Source: Marinobacter salinus (lineage in GTDB: Bacteria > Pseudomonadota > Gammaproteobacteria > Pseudomonadales > Oleiphilaceae). Taken from it: DNA of 64,000 nt. Both the position numbers and the translations under genes were made by a program. The notes under the pieces are model-generated. The model worked only from the letters and a program-made list of their open reading frames with translations, ran no database searches and was not told the origin of the DNA. The DNA is taken from positions 1,612,001-1,676,000 of the forward strand of contig NZ_CP017715.1 in the NCBI RefSeq assembly GCF_001854125.1, read 5' to 3'. Positions 9,351 to 19,377 of the stretch are shown piece after piece. Every line of letters starts with the position of its first letter. Position 1 is the first letter of the stretch.

Positions 9351-10535
9351 TTGGACCTTCAACTTTCCAGCCGAGTACAGGCTATCAAGCCCTCCCCCAC
9401 CCTCGCAGTCACCAACAAGGCCGCAGAACTGCGTGCCGCCGGCCAGGACATCATTGGCCTTGGTGCTGGCGAACCGGACTTCGATACCCCCGATCACATC
9501 AAACAGGCGGCCATTGAGGCCATCCATAACGGTCAGACCAAATACACCGCTGTGGATGGTACGCCCGCCCTGAAGAAAGCGATTATTGCGAAGTTCAAAC
9601 GAGACAACGGCCTGGAATACGAAGCCAACCAGATACTGGTATCCAGTGGTGGCAAACAGAGCTTTTTCAACCTGGCACTTGCCACCCTGAACCCCGGCGA
9701 CGAAGCCATTATTCCGGCCCCCTACTGGGTATCCTATCCGGACATGGTACTGGTTGCCGAAGGCAAGCCGGTCATTATCGAAACCGGTGCAGACACCCGT
9801 TTCAAGATCACGCCGGAACAGCTCGAAAGCGCGATCACCGAGCGTACCCGCCTGTTCGTGATCAACAGCCCCTCCAACCCCAGCGGTATGGCTTACAGCC
9901 TGGAAGAACTGCAGGCGATCGGGGAAGTGCTGAAGAAGCACCCGAACATCATGATCGCCACTGACGACATGTATGAACCCATTCTCTGGACCGGAAAACC
10001 ATTCTGTAACATCCTGAATGCAACGCCGGAGCTTTATGACCGGACATTTGTTCTGAACGGTGTCTCCAAGGCTTACTCCATGACTGGCTGGCGAATCGGC
10101 TACGCCGCCGGCCCGGCAAAAATCATCGGCGCCATGAAAAAGATCCAGTCCCAGAGCACCTCGAACCCGTCATCGATTTCGCAGGCTGCCGCCCAGGCTG
10201 CCCTCGACGGTTCGCAGGACTGCGTCGGGGAAATGGTTACGGCCTTCAAGGAGCGTCACGACTGGTTGGTTGAGGCTCTGAATGCCCTGCCCGGCGTTGA
10301 ATGCCTGAAAGGTGACGGCACCTTCTATGTATTCCCCAGCTTCCAGGGAGCCATCGAGGCCGACGCTAGTGTCAGCAGTGACGTGGAGTTCGCCGAAAAG
10401 CTGCTTACCGACGCAGGCGTTGCCCTGGTTCCAGGCTCCGCATTCGGTTGCCCGGGCCATATGCGCCTGAGTTTCGCAACCAGCATGGAGAACCTGAAAA
10501 AGGCTATTGAGCGTCTCCAAAAAGCGCTCGCCTAA
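9351..10535 (+). CDS. Class I/II pyridoxal-phosphate aminotransferase, aspartate aminotransferase-type
   Basis: The 394-residue fold-type I aminotransferase probably interconverts aspartate and oxaloacetate, like AspC/AatA of the I-gamma group. Evidence includes GLGAGEPDFDTPDHIK near the N-terminus, NSPSNPSG, and the PLP lysine K240 in GVSKAYSMTGWRIGY. The start is TTG at 9351, supported by AAGGAG 7 bases upstream and by alignment of the N-terminus LQLSSRVQAIKPSPTLAV with the family; no ATG lies nearby in frame. A tRNA-Asn gene follows with its own promoter. Confidence 0.9.
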   Translation: MDLQLSSRVQAIKPSPTLAVTNKAAELRAAGQDIIGLGAGEPDFDTPDHIKQAAIEAIHNGQTKYTAVDGTPALKKAIIAKFKRDNGLEYEANQILVSSGGKQSFFNLALATLNPGDEAIIPAPYWVSYPDMVLVAEGKPVIIETGADTRFKITPEQLESAITERTRLFVINSPSNPSGMAYSLEELQAIGEVLKKHPNIMIATDDMYEPILWTGKPFCNILNATPELYDRTFVLNGVSKAYSMTGWRIGYAAGPAKIIGAMKKIQSQSTSNPSSISQAAAQAALDGSQDCVGEMVTAFKERHDWLVEALNALPGVECLKGDGTFYVFPSFQGAIEADASVSSDVEFAEKLLTDAGVALVPGSAFGCPGHMRLSFATSMENLKKAIERLQKALA

Positions 10536-10552
10536 AAATTTCGGGCTGGGGG

Positions 10553-10581
10553 TTGACGGGGCGCTATAGCCAACTTAATAT
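10553..10581 (+). promoter_or_regulatory. Sigma70-type promoter of tRNA-Asn
   Basis: TTGACG at 10553-10558 and TAATAT at 10576-10581 are separated by exactly 17 bases, with a GCGC-rich discriminator after the -10 as expected for a stringently controlled stable-RNA promoter. The tRNA begins 24 bases downstream of the -10. Confidence 0.85.
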
Positions 10582-10605
10582 ACGCGCCTCGTCACACGAC
10601 GACGT

Positions 10606-10681
10606 TCCCCGATAGCTCAGTTGGTAGAGCAACGGACTGTTAATCCGTTTGTCGCTGGTTCGAGCCCAGCTCGGGGAGCCA
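10606..10681 (+). tRNA. tRNA-Asn (GTT)
   Basis: A complete 76-base cloverleaf: acceptor TCCCCGA/TCGGGGA, D arm with AGCTCAGTTGGTAGAGC, anticodon stem ACGGA/TCCGT around loop CTGTTAA (anticodon GTT), T arm with GGTTCGAGCCC, discriminator G and encoded CCA. It lies between an aminotransferase gene and a strong terminator. Confidence 0.98.
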
Positions 10682-10691
10682 CTATTCTGAA

Positions 10692-10724
10692 AACCCGCTA
10701 ATTCTCTGAGTTAGCGGGTTTTTT
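10692..10724 (+). terminator. Rho-independent terminator after tRNA-Asn
   Basis: A 10-bp stem AACCCGCTAA/TTAGCGGGTT (10692-10701 with 10711-10720) is followed by a run of T. It begins 11 bases after the tRNA CCA end. Confidence 0.92.
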
Positions 10725-10790
10725 ATTGCCTGATTTCTGCCCTAGCCGGCTTGTTGGGCGGGCCGGGGCAGGAGTTGAAAAAACAATCGA

Positions 10791-11501
10791 TTAGAGGCCC
10801 ATCACCTCAGCATGAATAGCCTCCAAAGCAGCTAACGGATCCGACGCCCGGGTAATCGGACGGCCGATCACCAGGTAGTCGGAACCAGCCTTGAGAGCCT
10901 CACTCGGAGTCATGATCCGCTGTTGGTCGCCCTTGTCGGCGGTCAGCGGACGAATCCCCGGGGTAATCAGCTTGAAGTCGGCGCCCTGCTCCGCTTTGAG
11001 CTTTAGGGCTTCCTGGGCAGAGCAGACGACGCCATCCAGGCCGCAGTTTCTCGTGAGAGTTGCAAGCCGTGATACCTGGGCTTCCGGGGAGTCGGTGATG
11101 CCGATACCAGCCAGATCCTCGGCAGTCATGCTGGTGAGAACGGTGACGGCGATCAACAACGGGCGATCCGCACCAAAAGCTTCCAGACGCTCCCGGCAGG
11201 CGGTCATCATTTTTTCACCGCCCGAGGCGTGGACATTTACCATCCAGACGCCGAGATCTGCGGCAGCCACTACCGCCGCCGAGGTGGTATTCGGAATATC
11301 GTGGAACTTCAGGTCCAGGAACACATCGAATCCGCGCCCGTGGAGCCCCTCAACAAACTGAGGGCCTGAACGGGTAAACAGCTCCTTGCCCACTTTCAAC
11401 CGGCATTTGGCAGGATCCAGTTTATCGACCAGTTCCAGGGCCGGGTTTTCGGAGGGAAAGTCCAGGGCTACGATGATTTTGGGGTCGTTTGCGGTTTGCA
11501 C
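10791..11501 (-). CDS. pyrF: Orotidine 5'-phosphate decarboxylase
   Basis: Catalyses the last step of UMP synthesis, decarboxylation of OMP. The 236-residue TIM barrel shows IIVALDFPS at the N-terminus, the catalytic [10 protein letters not shown] segment, and [14 protein letters not shown] plus VIGRPITRA for phosphate binding. The start is either TTG at 11507 or GTG at 11501; AGGA is 9 bases from the GTG and only 3 from the TTG, so I use 11501. It follows lapB on the same strand, a conserved pairing in gammaproteobacteria. Confidence 0.95.
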   Translation of the reverse strand: MQTANDPKIIVALDFPSENPALELVDKLDPAKCRLKVGKELFTRSGPQFVEGLHGRGFDVFLDLKFHDIPNTTSAAVVAAADLGVWMVNVHASGGEKMMTACRERLEAFGADRPLLIAVTVLTSMTAEDLAGIGITDSPEAQVSRLATLTRNCGLDGVVCSAQEALKLKAEQGADFKLITPGIRPLTADKGDQQRIMTPSEALKAGSDYLVIGRPITRASDPLAALEAIHAEVMGL

Positions 11502-11533
11502 GTTCAATTATCCTGAGGAAATTCAGTAGAAGT

Positions 11534-12703
11534 TTATTCGGCTTCAACGCCCTGAATCGGACGGACGGTTTCCCACTGCTTGCAGCTAGGGCACAACCAA
11601 TGGAGCTGCTGCCCCGAAAAGCCACAGTTGACGCATCGATACACCGGGCGGTTGACCAGTATCAGGTGGCCGATACGACTAACCAGCCGGCCTTCATCCG
11701 TCGTCATGCCCTTTTCGTAGCCTGCCATTTCAACCAGCCTCAGCAGACCACGAACGCTGGGTCGCACCTCCAGCTCCTGTCTCAACAAATCAATAGCCGC
11801 CGGCCTGCCGGAAGCACGCTCGACAGACTCAACCAGCGCCAGCAGAAGACTGGTACTCGGGTAACTTTCATACAGTTTACGGAGCTTCTTGACCAGACGC
11901 CCCACATCACCGTGGTCATGCTCCAGCTTCATCAGCCGGTCGACCGCCTCGGATCCGAATTCCGGATTCTGGTCAAATACCTTCAGACTCTGATTCCCGG
12001 CCTCCCGGTAACTGCCCTGACGAATGAGCAATCGCATAAGAATAAAAGAGGCCCGGACGCATGAGCGGTCATAATCCAAAGCTTCTTTTGCAAGCTTCTG
12101 GGCGGACCACCGGTCATCTTGCTTCAGTGCTTCCTCAGCCAGCTCACAGGTAATATAGGCGAGCACCTTGAACATCCCGGGATCGGCATCGCCTTTGGTG
12201 AGCGTTCGCGCAACATCGGCGGCCTTGCGCCATTCTTTTTCCTGCTGATAAAGCTCAATCAGTTGTTGGGCAGATTTACGCCCGTAATCCCGATCTCCCA
12301 TCAACTGATGCAGAAGCGCCTCTGCCCGGTCCAGAAGGCCAGCATTCAGATAATCCGTTGCCAGCTCGAGGGTAACCTGGGGCGAAAACCGGGTTGGCAG
12401 CTCAGGTCTGGCCAGCAGGTTTTGATGAATGAGAATGGCCCTGTCCGTCTCACCCTTGAGGCGAAAATGATTACCTATAGAGAGGTGAAGGCTGACCGTA
12501 TCCTTGTTTACAGCCAACGACTGAACAAAGTTCTCGACCGCCTGATCAGAATAGTTAGTGAATAGAAACTGAAGCCGGTCGCGTACTGAGTCTTCATCAG
12601 CGATAGTGGTTCCGGATCTGCGGCCACTGCTACCAAGCCTGCCAGCCACCCAGCCTGCTGCGACCGCTGCCGTAAGCAACAGCCACTGAAGCACCATATC
12701 CAT
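11534..12703 (-). CDS. lapB: LPS assembly regulator LapB (YciM)
   Basis: LapB is a membrane-anchored TPR protein that hands LpxC to FtsH for degradation and so balances lipopolysaccharide against phospholipid synthesis. The 389 residues contain an N-terminal transmembrane helix (residues ~1-20), a run of TPR-like helices (~60-340), and the C-terminal rubredoxin-type zinc knuckle CVNCGF...CPSCKQW. The ATG overlaps the lapA stop by one base (TAATG), so the two are probably translationally coupled. Confidence 0.95.
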   Translation of the reverse strand: MDMVLQWLLLTAAVAAGWVAGRLGSSGRRSGTTIADEDSVRDRLQFLFTNYSDQAVENFVQSLAVNKDTVSLHLSIGNHFRLKGETDRAILIHQNLLARPELPTRFSPQVTLELATDYLNAGLLDRAEALLHQLMGDRDYGRKSAQQLIELYQQEKEWRKAADVARTLTKGDADPGMFKVLAYITCELAEEALKQDDRWSAQKLAKEALDYDRSCVRASFILMRLLIRQGSYREAGNQSLKVFDQNPEFGSEAVDRLMKLEHDHGDVGRLVKKLRKLYESYPSTSLLLALVESVERASGRPAAIDLLRQELEVRPSVRGLLRLVEMAGYEKGMTTDEGRLVSRIGHLILVNRPVYRCVNCGFSGQQLHWLCPSCKQWETVRPIQGVEAE

Positions 12704-13005
12704 TAAAGAGTCCGGTCGTTCTGGGCCCTGGATTTCTCCAATGCCTGCTCGGCACGATCGAGTCGTTTCTGAAGGGTGCGCCGGGAGACCGAAGTACGAA
12801 AGGTCGCCAGCATGGTCATTAGCACGCCTGCAAGGGCGCCAATGACAAAGGCCATAATAATCCAGACGGCGATGCCGTGGGGCTGGGTTTCAAACAGCAG
12901 AAAGTTGAGAGAAACCGCCATCTGATTATTGAGCGAAAACACAAGGGCCAGCAGGATAAGGGCCAGTACCAACAGAATAATAAGAACCTTCTGCAATCCT
13001 GCCAT
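12703..13005 (-). CDS. lapA: LPS assembly protein LapA (DUF1049)
   Basis: A 100-residue inner-membrane protein with two predicted transmembrane helices (~6-27 and ~44-66) followed by a basic helical tail (RTLQKRLDRAEQALEKSRAQ). Family members sit beside lapB and share its transcript; this copy overlaps lapB by one base. Its molecular role is less defined than that of LapB. Confidence 0.9.
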   Translation of the reverse strand: MAGLQKVLIILLVLALILLALVFSLNNQMAVSLNFLLFETQPHGIAVWIIMAFVIGALAGVLMTMLATFRTSVSRRTLQKRLDRAEQALEKSRAQNDRTL

Positions 13006-13069
13006 GGTGAAACCACTCCAAAATGAGCCAATGATTAAGCCGGGATTATACGCGCTAGCTGATCAGGTC

Positions 13070-13366
13070 TTAAAAGCCTTTTTTCAGGCTGTCGTTAACC
13101 TGTTCCCGCAACTCTTTACCGGGTTTGAAATGCGGCACGTATTTAGCGGGCAACTGAACCGCCTCACCTGTCTTCGGATTTCGCCCAGTTCGGGCGGCCC
13201 GATGATGGAGGGAAAAGCTGCCAAACCCCCTGATCTCGATTCTCTGACCATCGGCGAGCGATTGGGACATGTGCTCGATAATGGTTTTAACGGCCAATTC
13301 TACATCTTTAACGGAGAGCTGCGTTTGCTTTGAAGCAATCAGCTCCACCAATTCGGACTTCGTCAT
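13070..13366 (-). CDS. ihfB: Integration host factor beta subunit
   Basis: The 98-residue HU/IHF protein pairs with IhfA to bend DNA sharply at specific sites; IHF also assists site-specific recombination and many promoters. The N-terminus [14 protein letters not shown], the beta-arm [28 protein letters not shown] and the conserved proline are all present. The start at 13366 matches the family, and GAGGG lies upstream; longer in-frame extensions to 13450 run into the rpsA terminator. It lies just downstream of rpsA, as in E. coli and Pseudomonas. Confidence 0.96.
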   Translation of the reverse strand: MTKSELVELIASKQTQLSVKDVELAVKTIIEHMSQSLADGQRIEIRGFGSFSLHHRAARTGRNPKTGEAVQLPAKYVPHFKPGKELREQVNDSLKKGF

Positions 13367-13452
13367 GAGGCGTTTCCCTCTTTCATTATTATTAAGCCAT
13401 CGGCTACCGGACTCCCATGACACTAGTTTAGCCAAACCCAAAAAAAACACAA

Positions 13453-13481
13453 AAAAAACGGGCTCTTAGAGCCCGTTTTTT
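13453..13481 (-). terminator. Terminator downstream of rpsA
   Basis: A 7-bp GC-rich stem CGGGCTC/GAGCCCG (13459-13465 with 13469-13475) extended by A and T runs on both sides, so it could act in either direction. It lies 17 bases after the rpsA stop and separates it from ihfB. Confidence 0.88.
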
Positions 13482-13497
13482 CTTACCAACCGGAAAA

Positions 13498-15189
13498 TCA
13501 GTCCTTGTTGGCGTTCTGCTGCTGCATCTGCTCCTTGATGAGATCACCAATGGTGGTCGCACCAGAAGATTCAGCCGTTTTCGCCCGCACACCTTCAAGT
13601 GCCTGCTTGTCGTCCTCAACATCTTTGGACTTCACAGACAGGTTGATGATGCGGTTCTTACGATCGATGCTGATGATCTTAGCTTCAACTTCTTCGCCTT
13701 CCTTCAGCGCGTTGCGTGCATCTTCAACACGGTCACGGCTGATTTCAGAAGCCTTGAGCACAGCTTCAACTTCGTCGTTCAGAGCGATAGTCGCGGCCTT
13801 GGCATCAACTGCAGACACAGTACCCTTAACAATAGAGCCCTTGTCGTTCAGCTGTACGAACTCGGCGAACGGATCGCTCTCAAGCTGCTTGATACCCAGG
13901 GAAATGCGCTCACGCTCAGGATCAACAGACAGGATAACGGTTTCGACTTCGTCACCCTTCTTGTATTCACGAACCGCTTCTTCGCCAGTCTCGTTCCAGC
14001 TGATGTCAGACAGGTGAACCAGACCGTCGATGCCACCGTCGAGTCCGATGAAGATACCAAAGTCAGTAATAGACTTGATCTTGCCGGAGATACGGTCGCC
14101 CTTGTTGAAGTTGCTGGAGAAATCTTCCCACGGGTTGGAAGCACACTGCTTGATACCCAGGGAGATACGACGACGCTCTTCGTCGATATCCAGAATCATC
14201 ACTTCCACTTCGTCGCCAACCTGAACGACTTTGGACGGATGGATGTTCTTGTTGGTCCAATCCATTTCGGATACGTGAACCAGACCTTCCACACCCTCTT
14301 CCAGCTCGGCAAAGCAGCCGTAATCCGTCAGGTTGGTAACACGCGCCTTGACACGGCTACTTTCAGGGTAACGACCTTTGATATCGACCCAGGGATCTTC
14401 ACCCAACTGCTTCAGACCCAGTGAAACGCGGTTACGCTCACGGTCAAACTTCAGAACTTTAACGCTGATCTCATCGCCCACATTGACGATTTCGCTCGGA
14501 TGCTTGATGCGCTTCCAGGCCATATCGGTAATGTGCAGCAGACCGTCAACACCGCCCAGATCTACGAACGCACCGTAGTCGGTCAGGTTCTTGACGATAC
14601 CCTTGATTTCCATACCTTCGGTCAGGGTTTCCAGCAGAGCTTCACGCTCGGCGCTGTTTTCAGCTTCCAGAACGGCGCGGCGGGAAACAACCACGTTGTT
14701 ACGCTTCTGGTCCAGCTTGATAACCTTGAACTCAAGTTCTTTGTTCTCCAGGTGCGCGGTGTCGCGAACCGGACGAACATCTACCAGAGAGCCTGGCAGG
14801 AAGGCGCGAATACCGGCCAGATCGACGGTGAAACCACCTTTGACCTTGCCATTGATAATGCCCTTGACCACTTCTTCGGCTTCGAAGGACTTCTCGAGTA
14901 CCTTCCATGCCTCTGCACGCTTGGCCTTCTCACGGGACAGACGGGTTTCACCGAAACCATCTTCAACCGCATCAAGAGCCACATCGACCACATCGCCGAT
15001 GGCAACTTCCAACTCGCCTTTTTCGTTCAGGAACTGGGAGGCGGGGATAACGCCTTCGGACTTCAGTCCGGCGTTAACGGTGACCCAGTCGTTATCAACA
15101 TCCACCACGGTTCCCTGGACGATGGAACCCGGCTGCATGTCAATTTCTTTTAGGCTTTCTTCAAAAAGATCCGCAAAGCTCTCGCTCAT
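13498..15189 (-). CDS. rpsA: 30S ribosomal protein S1
   Basis: S1 binds mRNA leaders and helps load structured transcripts onto the 30S subunit. The 563-residue protein begins [19 protein letters not shown] and contains six S1/OB-fold repeats, visible as recurring GxIVxGxV...GxxGLVHxSxM segments (for example [20 protein letters not shown]). The start at 15189 fits E. coli S1 and has AGGA upstream; the open frame extends further to 15303 without homology. The cmk-rpsA-ihfB order is widely conserved. Confidence 0.97.
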   Translation of the reverse strand: MSESFADLFEESLKEIDMQPGSIVQGTVVDVDNDWVTVNAGLKSEGVIPASQFLNEKGELEVAIGDVVDVALDAVEDGFGETRLSREKAKRAEAWKVLEKSFEAEEVVKGIINGKVKGGFTVDLAGIRAFLPGSLVDVRPVRDTAHLENKELEFKVIKLDQKRNNVVVSRRAVLEAENSAEREALLETLTEGMEIKGIVKNLTDYGAFVDLGGVDGLLHITDMAWKRIKHPSEIVNVGDEISVKVLKFDRERNRVSLGLKQLGEDPWVDIKGRYPESSRVKARVTNLTDYGCFAELEEGVEGLVHVSEMDWTNKNIHPSKVVQVGDEVEVMILDIDEERRRISLGIKQCASNPWEDFSSNFNKGDRISGKIKSITDFGIFIGLDGGIDGLVHLSDISWNETGEEAVREYKKGDEVETVILSVDPERERISLGIKQLESDPFAEFVQLNDKGSIVKGTVSAVDAKAATIALNDEVEAVLKASEISRDRVEDARNALKEGEEVEAKIISIDRKNRIINLSVKSKDVEDDKQALEGVRAKTAESSGATTIGDLIKEQMQQQNANKD

Positions 15190-15319
15190 TATGAGTCCTA
15201 TATGATCAACGCAAGTACGCTCCGTGCCACCAGCAACACGGTCTGTTAATAATGTCCGGACGTGGCCAGTGGCTGGCCGATAACGCCACTTCCGGCACTT
15301 CAACGCAAAACAGGTGCAG

Positions 15320-16000
15320 TCAGGCCTGACCTGCCACGGCCATGCACCTGACTAACACCTCTTCTATACTCAAACCCGTAGAATCAATGACTTGCGCATC
15401 ATCTGCAGGCTTGAGAGGGGCTGCAGAACGGTTTATATCCCGTTCATCGCGAACCCGTATCTCCTCTAAAAGGGCATCAATGTTAACATCGACACCCGCG
15501 TCCTTCAACTGGTTGTAACGCCTTCGGGCACGCTCCTCCGCACTGGCTGTCAGGAAGATCTTTGCCGGAGCATCGGGAAAGACCACCGTGCCCATATCCC
15601 GGCCATCGGCGACCAGGCCAGGCGCTTTCCGGAAATCCCTTTGCCGTTGTAGCAGCGCATCCCGTACAGGTTGCATTACCGCAACCCTCGAGGCGTTGTC
15701 ACCACAGGTCTCGGTACGGATTTCCGAGGTCACATCTTCACCCGCCAGGATGACCCTCGCGGGTTCTCCCGCCGGCGTCGGCTCAAAAGCAACGTCCAGC
15801 GAAGCCGCCACGCCAACCAGGCCTTCCTCATCGTCCAATGCGACACCCTGGCGAACCGCGGCCAGCGCAGTCAATCGGTAAAGCGCCCCGCTGTCCAGCA
15901 AATGATAGCCCAGCTTCCTGGCAAGCATCTGGGTAACAGTGCCTTTGCCCGATCCACCGGGACCGTCGACGGTAATAACCGGCGCCTGACTGTCACTCAT
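15320..16000 (-). CDS. cmk: Cytidylate kinase
   Basis: Phosphorylates CMP and dCMP using ATP. The 226-residue protein has the P-loop GPGGSGKGT at residues ~13-21, the substrate-binding LLDSGALYR segment, the [15 protein letters not shown]-binding motif and a lid region [11 protein letters not shown]. The ATG overlaps the stop of the tyrA/aroA fusion by one base, so translation is likely coupled. Confidence 0.96.
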   Translation of the reverse strand: MSDSQAPVITVDGPGGSGKGTVTQMLARKLGYHLLDSGALYRLTALAAVRQGVALDDEEGLVGVAASLDVAFEPTPAGEPARVILAGEDVTSEIRTETCGDNASRVAVMQPVRDALLQRQRDFRKAPGLVADGRDMGTVVFPDAPAKIFLTASAEERARRRYNQLKDAGVDVNIDALLEEIRVRDERDINRSAAPLKPADDAQVIDSTGLSIEEVLVRCMAVAGQA

Positions 16001-18228
16001 TATTCAGCTCCTTCGGCGGAGATATTGATTCCGGTATTCCTGGCAAGTTCCACAAACCCCGGGAAGGACGTTGCCACGTTGGCACAGTCTTTCACTTCGA
16101 TCTCTCCCGCCGCCCTCAGCGAAGCAACGGCAAATGACATGGCAATCCGATGGTCGCCATGACTGCTAACCGTGCCACCACCGATGGCCTGGCCACCTTC
16201 AATAATAATGCCATCCGGAGTCACCTCGGACTCAACCCCCAGTGCGGCAAGCCCGTCTGCCATAACCTGAATTCGATCACTTTCCTTGACCCGAAGTTCC
16301 TCAGCTCCGCGCAGAACCGTGCGACCACTTGCACACGCCGCAGCGATAAATAGTACCGGGAACTCATCGATCGCCAGTGGCACCTGGTCTTCGGGAATAT
16401 CAATGCCTTTCAGATTCGCAGAACGGACGCGCAGGTCCGCAACCGGCTCTCCACCAATCTCCCGCTCATCGAGCACTTCAATATTGGCGCCCATCTGCCG
16501 GAGAATATTAATAACCCCGACCCGCGTCGGGTTCATACCAACGTGTCGCAAGATAAGATCAGATCCCGGAGCAATGCTGGCAGCAACCAGGAAAAAAGCA
16601 GCAGAGGAAATGTCTGCCGGGACGTCAATATTCGTTGCTGTCAGCGTTCCGCCGCCACTTACACTGGCCGTGGCACCATCACGATGCACATGATAGCCAA
16701 AACCTGCCAGCATGCGCTCGGTGTGGTCGCGAGTTGGCGCCGGCTCAGTAACGGACGTACTGCCGTCTGCGTAAAGCCCTGCCAGCAGCAGGCAGGATTT
16801 AACCTGGGCACTGGCCACCGGCATCTCATAGTGGATCCCGGTCAGGTGCTGACCACCCCGGATTTTAAGCGGGGGGCGCCCGCCCTCGGCAGTGTCGATC
16901 ACTGCACCCATTGCCCGGAGCGGGTCGGCGACCCGCCCCATGGGACGCTTCGAAAGGCTGGCATCGCCGGTCAACTCCGAGTCAAAAGGCTGTGCTGCCA
17001 GCAGGCCGGCAAACAGCCGCATGGCGGTACCGGAATTGCCGAGATACAGAGGGCCGCGAGGTGCCTGAAGCCCCTTGATGCCAACGCCATGGATGCGCAC
17101 AAATCCGTCGTCCGGGCCCTCAATAGTGACCCCCATATCGCGAAATGCCTGAAGGGTGGCCAGACTGTCCTCCCCCTCAAGAAAGCCCTTGACCTCAGTA
17201 ATGCCGTCGGCCAGAGCGCCCAGCATTATCGAGCGATGGGACATGGATTTGTCGCCTGGCACCCGGATATCTCCGGAAATAGCACTACCTGGCTGAAGAC
17301 GGAACGTTACCGGTTTCTCAGTGTTGTGTGTCACGTAAGCCTGCCCTGAAAGCATCTTTGAAAAATGTTCTCGCGCCGCCTTGGCACGACTGAAAACCCT
17401 CAACAGTGTGGCACTGTCCTGTTGGGCGATCGCTGTGCGCAGTTGGTCGAGGTCGTGCGTAAAATGGTCAATTACCCGAAGAACTGCGTCCCGGTTAGAC
17501 AGGAATATGTCGTGCCACATCACCGGATCACTGGCAGCAATCCGGGTAAAATCGCGGAACCCCCCCGCCGCATAGCGAAAGATGTCCATATTTTCGTCTT
17601 CGCCTGCAAGTGTATCTACCAGGGAAAACGCAATCAGATGAGGCAGGTGACTAGTGGCCGCCAGAACCTCGTCGTGGTACGCCACAGACATGGTAAGGAC
17701 CGTGGCTCCACAACCTTCCCAAAGCGCTTTCAGGCGGGCAACATCCGGCTCACCCGCATTGTCACCGGGAGTCAGGATCACCTTGTGCTTGGCAAACAGC
17801 TCCGGGTTTGCGGCCCGGATACCACTTTTTTCGGAACCTGCAATAGGATGCCCCGGAATCACCTTTGGCGACAGTGCGCCGAACACAGCCTCTACGTCGG
17901 AGACGAAACTGGATTTCGTACTACCAACATCTGTCAGCACGGTATCAGCTCCGAGCCAAGGCCTGATCTCTTCGAGCACTGACCGCGTAGCACGCACTGG
18001 AACCGCCAGCACCACCAGATCACTGCCTGTTACCGCCTCTTCAATAGACGCCGCAGCTTCGTCGATGATACCCAGCTCTTCACCCAGGGCCAGTTCATCC
18101 GGCCGCTTATCCGCACCAACCACAGAGCCCGCCAGTCCATGGCGGCGTATGGCACTGGCCAGTGAGCCTCCAATCAGCCCAAGGCCTATAATCGCAACTC
18201 GCTTGAAAAGGGGCTTTTGGCCAGACAC
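16000..18228 (-). CDS. Bifunctional prephenate dehydrogenase / EPSP synthase
   Basis: One ~742-residue chain joins two aromatic-pathway enzymes. Residues ~1-290 are a TyrA prephenate dehydrogenase (NAD-binding [19 protein letters not shown]; catalytic-site [11 protein letters not shown]). Residues ~310-742 are AroA, 3-phosphoshikimate 1-carboxyvinyltransferase ([36 protein letters not shown]). This fusion is known in Pseudomonas and relatives. I choose GTG at 18228, one base after the hisC stop with GGGGA upstream, because earlier in-frame residues only overlap hisC. It is part of the pheA-hisC-tyrA/aroA-cmk-rpsA operon. Confidence 0.93.
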   Translation of the reverse strand: MSGQKPLFKRVAIIGLGLIGGSLASAIRRHGLAGSVVGADKRPDELALGEELGIIDEAAASIEEAVTGSDLVVLAVPVRATRSVLEEIRPWLGADTVLTDVGSTKSSFVSDVEAVFGALSPKVIPGHPIAGSEKSGIRAANPELFAKHKVILTPGDNAGEPDVARLKALWEGCGATVLTMSVAYHDEVLAATSHLPHLIAFSLVDTLAGEDENMDIFRYAAGGFRDFTRIAASDPVMWHDIFLSNRDAVLRVIDHFTHDLDQLRTAIAQQDSATLLRVFSRAKAAREHFSKMLSGQAYVTHNTEKPVTFRLQPGSAISGDIRVPGDKSMSHRSIMLGALADGITEVKGFLEGEDSLATLQAFRDMGVTIEGPDDGFVRIHGVGIKGLQAPRGPLYLGNSGTAMRLFAGLLAAQPFDSELTGDASLSKRPMGRVADPLRAMGAVIDTAEGGRPPLKIRGGQHLTGIHYEMPVASAQVKSCLLLAGLYADGSTSVTEPAPTRDHTERMLAGFGYHVHRDGATASVSGGGTLTATNIDVPADISSAAFFLVAASIAPGSDLILRHVGMNPTRVGVINILRQMGANIEVLDEREIGGEPVADLRVRSANLKGIDIPEDQVPLAIDEFPVLFIAAACASGRTVLRGAEELRVKESDRIQVMADGLAALGVESEVTPDGIIIEGGQAIGGGTVSSHGDHRIAMSFAVASLRAAGEIEVKDCANVATSFPGFVELARNTGINISAEGAE

Positions 18229-18229
18229 G

Positions 18230-19354
18230 TCAGGTCCCCTGCCCCACGGATGCCAACGAGTGTCCCAGCGCCTCAATAAAACGGCTATTCTCTTCCGGCA
18301 AACCTACTGAAACCCTCAGGTGCTTCGGCATTCCATACCCCGCGACCGGGCGAACTATCACACCATGGGCCAACAGTGCCTGATAGATCTCCTGAGCTCT
18401 CTCGCCCACTTCTACCGCAATGAAGTTACCGGCGGAGGGAATATAGGGAAGCCCCATATCGTCCAATGCTTGCTCAAGCTGACGCAACCCGGCGGCATTT
18501 ACCTCACAAGAGCGCTCCAGATAGGCCTCATCGCTCAGCACGGCAGTTGCCGCTGCCAAAGCAATAGTATCTACGTTAAACGGCTGCCGTACCCGGTTCA
18601 GTATGTCTGCAATGGCCGGAGAGCTGACGCTGTAACCAACTCGCAGCGCTGCCAGGCCCCAGGCCTTGGAGAACGTACGGCAGACAATCAGGTTCGGAAA
18701 GCGGGACAACAGACGAATGCCATCGGGGTACTGTCCGCCCTTCAGATATTCGCAGTAGGCTTCATCAAGCACCACGAGTACATTCTCGGGTACCTTTTCG
18801 AGAAAGGCTTCAACTGCATCCGCCGTGTGGACGGTTCCGGTCGGATTGTTGGGGTTGGCAACGAAGATCAGGCGCGTACGGTCGGTGACTGCGGCGACCA
18901 TGGCGTCCAGGTCATGCCCCCAGTCTTTCGCCGGTACGGAGACACCGGTAGCACCGATAGCCTGGGTAACTATGGGGTAAACGGCAAAGGCATACTGGGA
19001 AAAAATGATCTCGGAATCGCGAGCAGCAAAACACCGGGCGATCACCTCAAGAACATCGTTGGAACCATTACCGAGGGTTATCTGGCTCATTTCGACGCCC
19101 AGGCGCCCGGCCAAAGCCTGCTTGAGCTCAAATCCGTTACCGTCGGGGTAAAGGCAAAGTTCGGACAGAGCGGCCTTTGCCGCTGATAACGCCTTATCGC
19201 TCGGCCCCAGGGGATTCTCGTTGCTGGCAAGCTTGATGATCTCAGCCGGATTCAACCCCAACTCGCGCGCAAGCTCGTCAATCGGTTTGCCCGGCTGGTA
19301 AGGAGACAGTGCCTGAACCCCTTTTACCGCCAGGCTCTGGTAATCAATCGCCAT
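18230..19354 (-). CDS. hisC: Histidinol-phosphate / aromatic aminotransferase HisC-type
   Basis: The 374-residue fold-type I PLP enzyme of the HisC family (HisC2 type) transaminates histidinol phosphate and, in this operon context, probably aromatic oxo-acids too. Seen are SNENPLGPS near residue 43, NPNNPTGTV, the lysine motif TFSKAWGLAALRVGY, and RPVAGYGMP. GAGGAG lies 5 bases before ATG 19354, while it abuts the upstream GTG at 19360, so 19354 is used. Placement between pheA and tyrA/aroA argues for a role in phenylalanine and tyrosine synthesis. Confidence 0.92.
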   Translation of the reverse strand: MAIDYQSLAVKGVQALSPYQPGKPIDELARELGLNPAEIIKLASNENPLGPSDKALSAAKAALSELCLYPDGNGFELKQALAGRLGVEMSQITLGNGSNDVLEVIARCFAARDSEIIFSQYAFAVYPIVTQAIGATGVSVPAKDWGHDLDAMVAAVTDRTRLIFVANPNNPTGTVHTADAVEAFLEKVPENVLVVLDEAYCEYLKGGQYPDGIRLLSRFPNLIVCRTFSKAWGLAALRVGYSVSSPAIADILNRVRQPFNVDTIALAAATAVLSDEAYLERSCEVNAAGLRQLEQALDDMGLPYIPSAGNFIAVEVGERAQEIYQALLAHGVIVRPVAGYGMPKHLRVSVGLPEENSRFIEALGHSLASVGQGT

Positions 19355-19377
19355 AGCCACTCCTCGACAACCTGTAC

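Noticed and set aside
14500..15153. 217-residue plus-strand ORF opposite rpsA
   Set aside because: Shadow frame of the S1 repeats; repeated segments mirror the OB-fold repeats.
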